Shown in pieces: positions 35,471-47,568 of a stretch of 64,000 nt of DNA. The stretch is taken from positions 7,915,135-7,979,134 of the forward strand of contig OU452202.1 of assembly GCA_911728435.2 (NCBI GenBank). Reading direction: 5' to 3'. The position numbers and the translations under genes are program-made. The notes under the pieces are model-generated. The model saw only the letters and a list, made by a program, of their open reading frames with translations. It made no database searches and was not told the DNA's origin. This stretch comes from Apoderus coryli (taxonomy: Eukaryota > Arthropoda > Insecta > Coleoptera > Attelabidae). Numbering within the stretch: position 1 is the first letter of the stretch; every line of letters starts with the position of its first letter.

Positions 35471-36339
35471 AAGTCTATATTGGATATAAAATGTAAAGTG
35501 ATTTATTAATCAATATAACTTACTTAACAGTTAACAAAAATTGTGACCATAACATATATTTATAAATTCGTTTTAATTGTTATCATAGAGCCAGTGGCGT
35601 TTCGTAATTTTTTATAATATTGTTGTGAATGTCAACATTTAAGGCTGTTCTTGTCTATTCCTTTGCTTCGTAATTCAAAGGTTCTATACGATTACAAAGT
35701 AGTTTAATGATTTTAATGTCCAGAACCCACAGGGTTATATACCCCTGTCAATCACTGGGGTCTAAAGCTTCAGACCTGTTAAATCAAGGATAATTTCAAA
35801 GTAGGTAACATTTTGGGAATATTGTTTTGTTTAAATCAGTTACTTATTAGCAATGCTTAACTGGGCTCCTTCGCATGAGAGAAACAGTTACCCATTTTTT
35901 TTCTAGCAAATGGTAATATCGCAGAAATTACAATTAAAGGGGTTTGTTGAGTGATGCCAATCCGATACCTGCAATGACTTAACTCAAGTGCGAAATTTGG
36001 TATATTTATTTAGGATCTATAATATCGCTCCATCGCAGACACTTTGGTGTCAATATAAATAAGCACACACCGAAAATAAAACATTAAAAGATGTAAAACA
36101 ATTAATTAATTAAATTATTTGATTTTGAAAATCGGAAGACATGTTTTTGTTTGTATTGTTCCCTATTATAAATGTTTCCGAACCGTTAACAAATATAAAT
36201 ATATGATGAGAGTAGTTTGTCGATAGAGTAAAAGACGTTGAAAAACAATTATGTCAACAGTTTGTTTTCCGCTGATGTGATGTCCTGCTTTTGAGGTGTT
36301 TGCTTATTATAAGTTAACCCTCCTCAGGACAATTACTGA

Positions 36340-36964
36340 TCATTCTGGTGCTGTATTTTTTATCGATTCCTGTTGCTGAACGGCAGTGGATATTACAGAT
36401 TTGTTTTCGACAACAGTCTCTGATTCCACTGATTGTTTTTCATTTTCACTACTACTGACATCACCATTTGTCAGCGGACTCGTCCTACATTTTGCAATAC
36501 CTTCAAGTTCTTCACGTAACTTTTTATTTTCTTCCTCTAAATTCTTAATTCTAACATCTTTTTCTCGATTTTCTACCACCACCCGATCGTGTTCCCTTGC
36601 TAAATTTTTGAAAAGTTCAAAAACTTTTTCCCGCACACCGATTTCTACTCCTCTCAATGCTTCCTCAATTTTAGCGTATTCCTCTGAAGTTTCGGACGCG
36701 CTGTCTTCAGTATCCGTCGATAGTTCTATTTCAGGATTATATTTTGGAACCACACATTTATCATTTTTCACGACAGTAACTATTGTATCGAGTTTTTCTG
36801 ATAGTTTCACTGATATATCTGGAGATGTGTTACCATTCACGACAGTACTCGTTGGTGACTCAATTTTAGGTGACAAAAGTTCGGTTTTTATAGTTGGACT
36901 GGCTGCACTAAGCGTTGATGATGATGTTGAAGGACTGGCCTGTGATTCATGAGCGCGTCCATAT
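36340..36964 (-). CDS. terminal exon of minus-strand gene: Ser-rich linker and coiled coil
   Basis: The acceptor is attgctcacag on the minus strand. The exon completes a split Arg codon and reads YGRAHESQASPSTSSSTLSA, then KTELLSPKIESPTS, an acidic stretch STDTEDSASETSEEYAKIEE, and a coiled coil with heptads (VRIKNLEEENKKLREEL). It ends SIKNTAPE and TGA at 36340-36342. The overlapping plus-strand frame of 188 codons is its antisense shadow. Confidence 0.85.
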
Positions 36965-39900
36965 CTGTGAGCAATATCAGAATTAGAATTATTTGGATTC
37001 TAGATTTTTATAATAAATTTTGTACAATATTTCAAAACTGAAATGAATTGTCGTCCAAAATACCTTAAGTTTTAAGGGTGTTAAGTTAGTTAAGTATCGG
37101 CGTATAACGAGAATTAGATTCTCATAAAGTTCAAGTGATTTTGCAGCGATTATTCAAAACTTTATTTTAGCATACCAGCATTACATACATACACTCAAGA
37201 TAAAATTATTTAAGAGTGTATTTACCCTACACTGCTCAGGTTTAAATGCGGAATCGGGTGTAGCGGGTGATGCTGTCGATTTTGATATGACCTGCGTAAC
37301 GAAACAGAATTTTATCATTATTATTATCATGAGTGTATTATTTTCATTAGTTCCAATAAACTAACGTAACAAACTAACTACTTTATGCAAAAATTAGAAA
37401 AAAAATATTGCCAGAGCTGACATTCGAACCCAGGACGTCCGTATGCGAAGCGCACGCTCTATCAATGACACCAAAAATACTTTATTATCTAATAAGTAAT
37501 AAGAGTTATACGTTCCAACTATCTAACTGGTGAAATATTAAACGCAATTTTCTCAAGAAATCGCTCTAAAGCAGACTTCCATCTGGAAATGGTCTGAATC
37601 GTCTCAAGCAACTTCAAAATGATTATATCCGTCTTTACCTCAATTTTTCAATTTGCAAGTAAAATATATCTATAGTGACGTAAATTGTGAATGATTCTTA
37701 ATTCTTTAGTTTCTCGTATGGAATGAAGACTTAACGCCATATACGCACCTTTTTTAAGGTAAGCGACGCTCTGCTGAGCTAAGCTGAAATATAAAACCCC
37801 GTTTGTAAGGTAACTCACCGCACAGATGTAAGCTAAGCTTTGAAAAGTGTAAAAGCCAACTGGCAAATGCGGAAATTAATTGTTATAAATGTCATACTTA
37901 TGTCAACAAGCTTATTTCTATAATTTGAATCTACTGTAGGTAGGTTTTAAAGTTGATATACCTAATGATAATAAAAATTAATTAAAATTGAGTCAATTTC
38001 TTACAAATTATTTCCAATAAATATGCAGCAATATTAGAAGACAAAAAAACAGCTCGAGCTAACTAAAAAGAACAAAGCTTGGCAATCCATACAGATTGAG
38101 TTTTGTGCTTTATCCAGTACCAACATTTTTCGGTCTGCGAGCTCTCTAAAAAATCTTTGGAAAACATGAAGAAGAGTTAAGAACATCAATGGCTGAAGAA
38201 AATAAGCAAATTACACAGTTAAACGAAATATTCTGAGACACGCTAGATCATCTACCCAAAGTCAATTATATCGACTGCATCAATATCATCTTCAATTCTT
38301 CAATTAACACCTTATCTTCAATTTTAATTTGTATAACTATTATTAACCGCGTTCGATGTTCATTTTATAATGACATTATTGACGCTATAATTTCACAAGC
38401 TAAAGCGGTCAATATTGACCGCTTAACTTTAAGCGCGCTTAAAGGCTCTGTTAATTACGGTTCATACCAAAATCATAACTAGGAAACATGAGAATTCTAC
38501 ATAATTTTGACTTAAATATAGTTAAATTATTTGTTTAATTTACAACGTTTTTTTATTGGCTGATTTTATTGATTTTTCTTCGTTTGACAGAGGATAGATA
38601 CATAATCTCATACTTATAACATTCGGCCTGAAAAACAACATGGAGGATACTCAAACTTGATGTTTTTAACACAACTGTATATATTCTGAAATACTAATAT
38701 TTCTGAACAAAAGATCAAACACGCAAATATGTTAAAAATAGCTGACATATGGCAGAATAAATACATGTGTATTTTAACATACTGCTTTACATGTTTCTGA
38801 ATTTTTAATAGTTTGCGAATATTGAGCAGAAAAAAATTGAAAACAAAAACATTCTTTAGTACAGGTAGGGTAGGATGGGGCACATTGGTACATGGGGCAC
38901 TTCGGGACCGTTCAAATTTAGCGCTTTACTGAATTTACCGCTGCTGCGCTACAGTATTGCTCAATAAGTGTTATTCGAATGTGCATAATAAGCAATTCAT
39001 TCTGAAAGCGCGTTTAAATTTTATCACGTGTGAAAAAATTCGTAAGTCGAACGTAAGTATTATAACATTTTATTTGTAAGAACATAGAGTAGGTAACTAG
39101 TGCATGATGATTTTCGTGTTTGTCTACAATAATCCAGGATGTGTGAGGTTAAGTTTAGAGCATAGACACAAAACCCAAGTAGAACAGTAAATTAATGGTT
39201 TTATGTTTTACGCGATGATGCTGTTTAGGGCAGATTGGGACAGTGTATTATTTTACACCAACACGCCTGAGAAAAATGAAATTGAGCTAAAAACACAGAG
39301 AAGGGAGGAACACCAATTAAAGGCAACGAACGAACGAAATATAGGGGACAGAAATGGTTCCAGCAAGGTGAAATTGGGAAACAAAAACATAAAAGAGAAA
39401 GCCAGTTCAACTTTATCAGTTAAATGTCTGAAAGGGAAAACCTCCAAGATAAAGTCTAAACTTTCCAAAAGAAAATTAAGCTCTTCATCAAGTGATGCAG
39501 ATGCGTCTTATGAAGTGAAAGATCTTTTATCGGATTCAGATATGAACGAAGACTATGAAAGAGAAGGACTACTTGACGACACAAAAATTGATGTATAAGA
39601 TTTTTTTTTGGTTAAATTTACTACCAAGAGAACCATATATGACTACTTGGAGTGCATTCAAGATGTCAGTGATCCAGATGAATCAATAGTGAAATTATAT
39701 ACTATGTTTTTTTCTACCCGATTCTGGAGGCCATTGGTTCGGTCCTTATAAGGACATAGTGGATAAATTACCAAAACCAAAAAAAGTATCGTGTAGTACT
39801 AGTACGTTGGCTTCCTACATACATTTTGATGTTGCACTCCAGGACGGTGGATAGTTTGGAGCTAGTTGTCCCATAGAGCACCCCATTGTCCCAAAGTACC

Positions 39901-42195
39901 CCACCATGGTCCCAAACTACCCCATGGTGGGGCACATTGGAAAAATAACTAACTTTGTCTCAGGATAGTTTTCCATTAAAACTGCTTCTATATTTTTACT
40001 TTTACTTATAAAAATGAATTGCCGATATATGTACGTAGCTATTCTTCCATATGACTGTTCATTAAATGTTTTTGGTTACTAAGTACAGGCTATCGAAAAA
40101 AAGCGTACCAAACTGCCCCACCCTACCCTACGTACAAGTAAAAATATACAAAGCTAACAGCTAGCTAGCAAATTTGTTTGACTAACTCTTGTTTTTTGAA
40201 CATATTTCTGCCATAAGTATTACTTTGCCATGATCCACATTTTCTTAAATAATAGATACCATCAATCAATAAAATCTGTCAATAAAATAAAAAAAATCAA
40301 ATTCCTTTTTTTTATCAATGTTTTTGTATATTGTTCCATATTTTCTTGTAGTTAGTTGCTTGATATGTAAGTACCTGAATTTTTTGGGAGTTGCAGGCAC
40401 CAGTGACACATTCGGTTCGTAACTTCTCTCAAATCTTTCAGTCTCAGACATTAACACTACTCGGTCAGGATTTTGGAGGACCGGTGGGTCAGCAGTATAC
40501 CTTGTTGCTATGCCTAAAGCAGTTGCATGTCGAATTTTCGATTCCTTAATACTTTGGTGCACAGGTTTAAACGCTGACAAATGGCGAGCAGGATTTGCGA
40601 ATTCCTATAAATTAAATAAACATAATACTGATTAGAAAATGGAATTTAATCAAAGAAAACAAATACACGTGACGCCAGTAACTTTCTATACATCTGCTAT
40701 TATTATTCTACAACGTTATTAACGATAGGGACGTATAGCACGCATCTTTGACAACCAGAGCCGCAATACATTAATACGGTTGGTCTGTTGGCATGTTTAC
40801 ATAGCCCATGCGTTGGCGACCATTATTTGAATAGCCAATCAGTAAACTAGTTAAGACGATATAGGAGGCGCATTCTTTATCTGATCTAATAGTTGTCACG
40901 CTGTATATTTTTTGAATTGAATGAGTATAGAGTCGAAACGAAGAATGAGGAAATTATCCTTGACATAAAAAATAAATCTTCAGTAGGTATTTGGTGAAGG
41001 ATTTTCAATTGAATGTCACAGACTCAAATATAGAATTTAAAAGAATAGTGCATTGATATCTCGTAGACTAGGAGCTATGATATGCATAGATGTTAAATAT
41101 CTTGTAAATTTTGTTATATTTTTCCTCCGAGATACGTTTATAAAGAATTAACCAACTAAATTAATCATCTAACGTCTATAGAACATGTTTTTTTTTAATA
41201 GCGATTTCATAGCTGATGAATAAAACGAGAATATTTCGGGTGTGTCTGCCGTAAGTTGGCACCTTATTTAACGCAGGCAACAGGGCAACTGCTTTACATT
41301 TATCACTCAAATTTGAAAAAAAAATTCTAAAGAAACAATGCTTGCTATTAACGTTTTAAGTGAGTAAGTTGCGTTAGTCTCCTTTATATACACTCTGTAT
41401 TATTAAGAATTGTCCATATAGTAATTGGAGTTAGCTTAGCACAAAATATCAAGTTTTGACCCAAAACACCAAATGATTTTAGCACATCGTTTCACCTTTC
41501 AATATTACCTATTTGTTCATAATTGACGAACATAGTACCAAAATTAGAATAGATAAAATAGTAGTAAAAATAGTTTTCCGCTATAAAAATTTCAGCATGT
41601 TTTTTTGAATCTTCGTTACTTTCTACGTAAATATTAATAATATTGCCTTATAGAATAAGTAGTTTTCAAGTTGATTGTGTTTAAATGTGAGGTTGAAAAT
41701 AATTAATTTTATATTTTACGGCTTATTTCACTTGAGTTCCGTTAATAATAATTTAAGTTTATTATAAAATGTGTTAATTTCAATTTTAAAGTCACATGAA
41801 CCTCTCAATACTTATTGTATAGCTATTGAAACATTGAAAGGTGCCAAACAATGCGCTAAAATCATTTGGGAATATGTATAGTAAAAACAGGGTAAGTGAG
41901 AATATTTTATTAAAGTTTTTTTGGGTAAAATCTTCATATTTTGTGCTAAGGTATCTCCAATAACCATATGAACAATTGTTAATCAAACCCCCTGTATATA
42001 CCTTATACAATCCAATATGCTTACTTGTAAACATTGCTGAATGTAAATTGGTTCCATGGAAGCATAAATTTGTTGTAAACTGGCGGCAACCGGTGGCATA
42101 TTGAATGGCATCCTGTTGAGAGTGTTGATATAAGCACCCATTTTTTGTTTTTTTGGAGGTAGTTCGTGGTCTTTAATAATATCTGTTGCGGCAAC
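36340..42195 (-). CDS. unrecognised protein, C-terminal 341 residues (3 exons)
   Basis: Three minus-strand exons have GT/AG borders and matching phases (0, then 2), and together give 342 codons including stop. The N-terminal part seen here has basic PPKKQKMGAY and MPPVAASLQQIYASMEPIYI. The middle contains HATALGIATRYTADPP and VLMSETERFERSYEPN. The last exon is Ser/Thr/Glu-rich and has a ~45-residue charged coiled coil (EIGVREKVFELFKNLAREHD through EEENKKLREELEGI). I do not recognise the family. The basic patch and coiled coil would suit a nuclear or cytoskeletal adaptor, but that is a guess. Upstream exons are not found before 64 kb. Confidence 0.8.
37195..37640 (-). repeat. tRNA-derived SINE, most complete copy
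   Basis: In minus orientation it reads as a head with CTCAAGAAAATTGC-like and CACCAGTTAGATAGTTGG, a tRNA-like core (37407-37470), an A/T-rich joint, GTTACGTTAGTTTATTGG, CTGTTTCGTTACGCAGGTCA, and a tail (ATCACCCGCTACACCCG). Partial copies are at 9685-9775, 23096-23375, 50635-50720 and 54690-54960. It lies in the last intron region downstream-side of the minus-strand gene. Confidence 0.75.
37407..37470 (-). repeat. tRNA-like SINE core with box B
   Basis: On the minus strand TTGATAGAGCGTGCGCTTCG is followed by CGTCCTGGGTTCGAATGTCA and GCTCTGGCAAT. GGTTCGAAT is a box B/T-loop sequence. The tRNA fold is incomplete (no clean acceptor stem), so this is a SINE head, not a tRNA gene. Confidence 0.7.
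38045..38240 (+). pseudogene. Myb/SANT-like transposon DNA-binding domain fragment
   Basis: The text reads LTKKNKAWQSIQIEFCALSS and FRSASSLKNLWKNMKKELRT, then AEENKQITQLNE. This is the KK..W..I..EFN......R+...L+..W.N+KK pattern of Myb/SANT-like regulatory proteins carried by Harbinger elements. A frame break is likely between ALSS and FRS. It may belong with the palindromic sequence 200 bp downstream. Confidence 0.6.
38403..38424. repeat. 22-bp perfect palindrome
   Basis: AAGCGGTCAATATTGACCGC followed by TT is its own reverse complement. Related TTAAAAGCGG sequence recurs at 54150-54250 near a Harbinger transposase relic. Confidence 0.9.
38862..40132 (+). mobile_element. TA-flanked pogo/Tc1-like element with G-rich ends
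   Basis: The left tip CAGGTAGGGTAGGATGGGGC and the right tip, reverse complement CGTAGGGTAGGGTGGGGCAG, are flanked by TA. Additional TGGGGCACATTGG-like copies lie internally at 39870-39945. A C-terminal transposase remnant sits inside. It occupies the intron between the last two exons of the minus-strand gene. Confidence 0.8.
39203..39855 (+). pseudogene. C-terminal transposase tail of the G-rich-ended element
   Basis: A 131-codon frame reads TPEKNEIELKTQRREEHQLK, then a Lys/Ser-rich stretch and DADASYEVKDLLSDSD. After its stop, other frames give FLVKFTTKRTIYDYLECIQD and PYKDIVDKLPKPKKVSCS. VKF..KKT...Y.G.V and LPKPKK are typical of the tails of pogo/Tc1-like insect transposases. The catalytic core is absent. 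Confidence 0.55.
40375..40604 (-). CDS. penultimate exon of minus-strand gene
   Basis: The exon lies between acceptor aatttatag and donor TTCAG|gtactt on the minus strand. It encodes EFANPARHLSAFKPVHQSIK, then RHATALGIATRYTADPPVLQ and ends VPATPKKFR with the Arg codon split. Codon content is clearly less AT-rich than its flanks. Confidence 0.85.
41387..41998. mobile_element. mariner-derived MITE with inverted ends
   Basis: The left end TATATACACTCTGTATTA and the right end CCCCCTGTATATA are inverted. Both arms share ATTGGAG followed by TTAGCACAAAATAT, and AAATGATTTTAGC followed by TTTCAATA. There is no coding content. It ends about 25 bp from the donor site of the 42025-42195 exon. Confidence 0.78.
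42025..42195 (-). CDS. antepenultimate exon of minus-strand gene
   Basis: 171 nt (57 codons, phase 0-0), with acceptor gatgtttcag and donor TTACAA|gtaagc. It encodes VAATDIIKDHELPPKKQKMG and later MPPVAASLQQIYASMEPIYI, ending QQCLQ. A MITE end lies only about 25 bp beyond its donor site. Confidence 0.82.
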
Positions 42196-42364
42196 CTGAA
42201 ACATCAATCGGAAACATTATTGGCTATATAAGTTTACAAAAAAATAAAGGAGAAATTAAATGTGTTCGCTACAGTACATTCCATAAACAGTTTTATGCAT
42301 GTCCCACGATGGATTTACAAGAAATTCTGGGATAATACGCCAATGTTGGATTAAAATTGGATAA

Positions 42365-43480
42365 AATAGATAATTTTTAATCGTCGTCCGATTTATGAAC
42401 AGAGACTACAAGTGCTTGTCGCCACCGATCTGGAAAAGTTCCATCTCTAAGGGCTGAGTTGAATATCCTAACCAAGGGGTCAGTAACACTATGATACAGT
42501 CTTTTTTATATTAAGAAAGATGGCAAGCCGCTGTTGCCATTTTATTTCTAAACTTTTTACAAGATGCAAGCACTTGTACTCAACCTATATAGCTGGAATA
42601 ACCGGTAATGATATTAAACTTAATTGTCCTTCGAAGGCGTTTAAAATTAGTTAAAAATACAATATTCAATATTGTCTTGTTTCAATTTATTTGACTGTTC
42701 AATTTCCTTTTCTTCTGTATGTGAAATAATTTCTGAAATGTATAAACTTAGAAAATTTGCAATATTTTGAAGTAATCCATATACGAGGAGTGAATATAAT
42801 AATATAAATTTGCCATAATTATGATTTAGAGAAGGATTTTATACAATCTATCTAAGAGTGAGTTAACGTTATCATCAGCAAACATTTCAGACCAGGCTAC
42901 CCAATGAAGACAACTGTAAAACCTGGTATAATCAGCTGTTTTAAAGGACGCATCACTCTATAAGCAATATTTATGAATTTGTTAGAAAAAATCATCATTG
43001 ACATGTCCGAAATGAGCATTGAAGTCGCCCAAAAACACAACCCTTGTATTGCGTAAATATTTAAATGTTTCAAAAAGGTCGAATAAAATATGAAAACCAC
43101 TCAGAACTAATCTGAAGCGGAATCATACACCACTATCCCAAAATATAAGAGTGATGATAAACTGAAAATATTTCTGAAACTTAAAATCGAATTGAGCGCA
43201 GGCCCAACGACTTTAAGACTCTATCTTTTCTAAAAAATAGTAAAACAGGAGCTATCAAATACTTCACTAGTTTCTAGGATACAAATAAGTCTTAATCGAG
43301 GTTTGATACAAATAGGTAGCACTCACCAGTTTTAGTGTTCAGATCTCTATCCAGATCTCTAGCACTTTGATAGTAAATAGACGTATAGGATTAAAATTGG
43401 TATTCTTCAGAGCACCATATTACTTAATGACAAATCCGTCACTGTATTTACTCGGTTTTAGAGTGACCCTTTACAATTCA
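42365..43480 (-). mobile_element. decayed LINE: endonuclease and RT pieces
   Basis: On the minus strand VVFLGDFNAHFGHVNDDFF (about 42985-43040) is a LINE endonuclease GDFN block. Further downstream, TDPLVRIFNSALRDGTFPDR then WRQALVVSVHKSDDD (42370-42480) is the start of the RT (FP..W..A.V.P..K). Order and strand fit one element with an internal deletion. The 5' limit is uncertain. Confidence 0.75.
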
Positions 43481-44465
43481 AGGAATCCCATTGGTGTATC
43501 TTATGTTTAAGTCTCCATTCATCATACGGCTATTGATCAAATGTTTTAACTTCCTAAAGTCTTGGAGTTGGCGCGGTCTTTTCTCTGAGGTAACAAAGGC
43601 CCCATCCCGAATTATATTTCTGATTTTTTAGGTATTACGTAAAATATTTGTAGCCTTTTCAGCCGATCCAGGATTCAGTAATCATTCTTACAGGTAGTGG
43701 TCTGTCAGACTGTCTACCCAATCCGTGACAACGACATTCATTCGGACAACCCATGGACCAGAGCCGCTATCATATTTTTTATCATAATATCTGGTAAACT
43801 TCTTTAGGCGACTGTACAATTCATCAAAAATTTAACTCGAAGCACGTTTCGCACGTGTAGTTTTAAGATAAGGTCAGTTACAACTTGAAGCTTGACAAGT
43901 CAATGTCAGGTCATTGGGAATGCTACGAGTATGAGTAGTCTGGATAGCCGTATATCTGATACCTGCTGTTTTAAAACGACCAGCTCACTTTTGAAGTTGT
44001 TAATTTCTAAATTCAAAATTTAACAATAGAGAAATAATCATATTGTAATAAGAAAAATAAGTAGCTATAATCTAGGTATCATTATTTTCTTCATATCTTC
44101 GATTGCTGGGAATTCAACAAGAATAACAAATCGATTATATTTAATTGCATTATTTCATTCATATTTAAAAACATCTCGATTCTCGTTTACTAGCACCATA
44201 ATGATAATGGTTAAATGTAGATATATACCTACTAATTGTACTTAATTATGAAAGTTATTTTAAGTTCAGAGCACTTTATATTATGTACAGACGCAATTAC
44301 TCGTCCGATGAAAATTATCGTTATTATCAAACATATTTGACCCTATTATTGTGAATAATGTAAGATAATATTTGGTTTATCAGCCCACATATGAAGTGCC
44401 TTTTTTCATTGTTTTCAACAGTGATGACTATATAATTATTATTTACGATTTCGAACTGTTTCGAA
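43481..44465. other. no recognised feature
   Basis: Possibly more of the decayed LINE, but no motif could be assigned. Confidence 0.4.
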
Positions 44466-44467
44466 CT

Positions 44468-45790
44468 ATACACGGTGTCCCAGAAAATGTGCGAAATCTC
44501 TCGGATGCAGATAGAAGATGAAAAAATGTGTCTTTTAATAATACTATTCATTTGGGAGATTCATAGATTTATTTATTCATTCATTATTAGTTTCCATTCT
44601 TACCAATTTGGTCAAAAACAACCAATGATTTATTTCCATAAGTCTTCTAGTCAAATACCACCCGCAGTCCTAAATAATGGGTGGGCAAATTTGAGGTTAG
44701 GAAGTTGTCACCCTTTGATATTTATTTACTAAAAACTTGGGAAATTTTAATCATGGAACGTCACACTCTTGAACAAAGAATTTTAATTGTGAAAATTTAC
44801 TATCAAAATTGTGAAAATTTTAATGTGCACTTCGTAAAATTCGAGCAGCTTTTCCTCGTAATCAGGCTCCTTCTGAAACGGCTGTGCGTAAATTAATCGC
44901 TAAATTCGACGGTCACGGTACTGTTGCTGACAATAGACCAAAACAATACGCTCGTAGTGGCCGTAGTGATGCAAACATAACCGCTGTACAACGAAGTGTT
45001 GAGAATGATCCTGGAACTGCAACTCGTCGTTCGCAACAATTGGGCGTCACTGGTGCCGCGCACTTTGCGCAACATTTTGCATAAAGATCTTCATCTTCAC
45101 GCTTATAAAGTTCAAGTCGTTCAGAAATAAAGTCGGCCGACCATTGTTCGCGTCGAATGTTTGTGATTTGGCTGTCTGAAAAACTAAACGAAAACAACGC
45201 ATTTTCTAACAAAATCATCTTTAGTGATTAGGCCCATTTACACAAAAAGGCGGTTATGCAAAGTGACCGTATGGTGCGGTTTGTGGTTAGGCGGCATCAT
45301 TCGAAAATGAGCAAGGAAACGCCGTCACCGTGAATTCTCTGCGCTACCAAACCAATGATAACCGATTATTTGTGGCCACAATTGGCTAATGTTGACATCT
45401 GTGACCTTTAGTTCAGCAAGACGGCGCCACAAGCCACACAGCTGGCCAAACAATTCAGTTATGGCGTGAGAAATTTCCCGGTCGGGTAATTTCTCAATTT
45501 TGGCGATGTCAATTGGCGGCCTCGTTTCTTGTGATTTAAACGCCACTGGATTATTTTCTCTAGGGCTATTTGGGTTTACGTGAACACACCACAAACAACT
45601 GACACGCTGCATTGACGAGATAAGCGAGCTTTGTTGCAAAATGTGGTTCAAAATTTTGTGAAAAGAGCGGACATCTGCCAACGTGCTAGAGGTGGACATT
45701 TGCCCGACATCATATTCCATTATTAATTCCCATATTTCTACTTTATATTGGTGTCAATAAAACTGAATTTGTCAAAAAAGTGTGTTTTTT
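44468..45790 (+). pseudogene. mariner-type transposase pseudogene
   Basis: The tip CACGGTGTCCCAGAAA at 44471 resembles mariner ends. ORF pieces run in order: MERHTLEQRILIVKIYYQNC (from 44755), LIAKFDGHGTVADNRPKQYA, RSGRSDANITAVQRSVENDP, RRSQQLGVTG, KDLHLHAYKVQV, KVTVWCGLWLGGII, and antisense-overlapping remnants of the later catalytic blocks. Many stops and frame changes are present. The minus-strand frame at 45325-45720 is a shadow of this relic, not a gene. Confidence 0.78.
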
Positions 45791-45799
45791 AGCCAATTT

Positions 45800-47565
45800 A
45801 CTTCCTAAACGTTATATAAAGAGAACAGCAGAAAAAACCCCAACCGAATAAGGAGCCTATCAGATTAGATTGTTTGGTACCATGTTAGATTTTAATAAAC
45901 GTTTAACCACAGTTTATACACAGTTTAATATACAGTTACTTCACTTCGTGTCGGAACGTTTTATCTCTCATCGACAAAGCAATTCGCCTCACTTATAGTT
46001 GTAGTATAGTATATATAGATATAGTATAACATAGTAGCGGGCGAGAATGTGGCTGGGATTGCGACGAGTCGATGCCGTTTTTAGCTTCTACAGACCCTTC
46101 TTATCTATAGTTATTATTCTATGGTTTAACGTTCAAATATTTATGAAAGTATTATGGAACTCTTCTAATCTTTGGTTTTTCAGGAACCTGATTATGTGAG
46201 GTACTAATTACATTGCTTTAGAATGGCATATTTTGTAAGAAGGCTTACTTAAACTAACTTTATTAATGTGTGATTTGGATATTATATGCATATACTTCTG
46301 TAAAATATCGGTTGTCGATTCTGAAATTTGAATTAATTAATTAAATTCTAATAATTATTGATTTTAACTATTAGATAATTAAGAATACTCAATTGAAACT
46401 TCAAGCTGTATGGTATTTATTATTTATACCCTATCAAAATGAAACTATTAATGAAATTCACAGCACATAATTTTTTTCTGTTAAAGAATTACTAATTAGA
46501 AACACATCTGCTTAAAAATGATTATAAAATTTCCGGTCATTGCCCCATAATAATTGAAAAATGTTATCAGCTTATTCTATTATCGTTAACTTATAATAAC
46601 TATAGGTACATATTATGTGACTACTAAAATTATTAAGTATCTATTAGTTATGTATATTATTTTTTTAATGCATAAAACACAGTAATAACTTTAGTGTAAT
46701 TTGATCGTTCGAAAAAAAATACCAATACTTAATTTTATTCAAAACCTTTCATCCTGTTGTCATCCGTGTTTAGAATTACAGTCACTATGACAAAATTTGA
46801 AGAAGTATTAAATTATAAAGAATTAATTGAAATTCATATTGTTTTATTCTACAACAATTGCAAAAATATTAACAGTACTACCTAGTATCCAAGATTTTTT
46901 AGGTTTAATGCGTGTTTAATGATATGATCAATATAATAACCTTAGGTTAGAAATACAGCGTACGAAAACTATATTATTAATTCCCTCTTTGTATTATCAT
47001 TTATTTAAATCCACATACCCCGGGTAATTCGAAGCATCTTCGTCATTTGCGAATATAAAACAATGCCAAGAATACACTTGATTATTTTGGAACACAGCTG
47101 CAAAGCCACTTTTTTTGGGTTTTATTAATAAACTGGTACCCTTGAGGCACAAATACCCTCCTACGTAATAATTTCGTACGCGTGTTCTTCATTAATTTTA
47201 CATCACAATCTTTTTTAGACCGAAATCTATTATCACAAAGAAAATTACGTAGTTTATCCATTTAGTTTTTATTAAATTTTGATCCTCTTTTTTATACCTT
47301 TCAACTATGAATTCCACAATCCAATCAGTTCCTCATCATGTCTAACAGTAGGTATTTTTGTACCAAATTTATCTAAAATCCATTGATCCGGTTTTTAGTA
47401 ATCGTTTATACGGATTGACAGAATGAAAAAACATTTATTTACGTCTAAACGTCTCAAAACGGTGAAATAATTTTTTTTTTTTGATGGAGCTAATAGTTTT
47501 TTAATCTAATTTCTAAAGTAATATATCTGTTTTTTATAGTTTTGCCCCCGTTTATTGTTTTTACT
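45800..47565. other. no recognised feature
   Basis: AT-rich. A short GC-richer patch at 46030-46080 and a TATAGTATA microsatellite-like run near 46000 are the only visible structure. Confidence 0.5.
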
Positions 47566-47568
47566 ACG

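Noticed and set aside
36386..36952. 188-codon Ser-rich plus-strand frame
   Set aside because: Exact antisense shadow of the coiled-coil exon at 36340-36964, whose splice borders and phase fit its neighbours.
38862..38880. Telomeric repeat insertion
   Set aside because: The G-rich sequence is mirrored at 40115-40132 with TA flanks, so it is a transposon end and not a telomere array.
45325..45720. 131-codon minus-strand frame
   Set aside because: Antisense to the mariner transposase pseudogene at 44468-45790.
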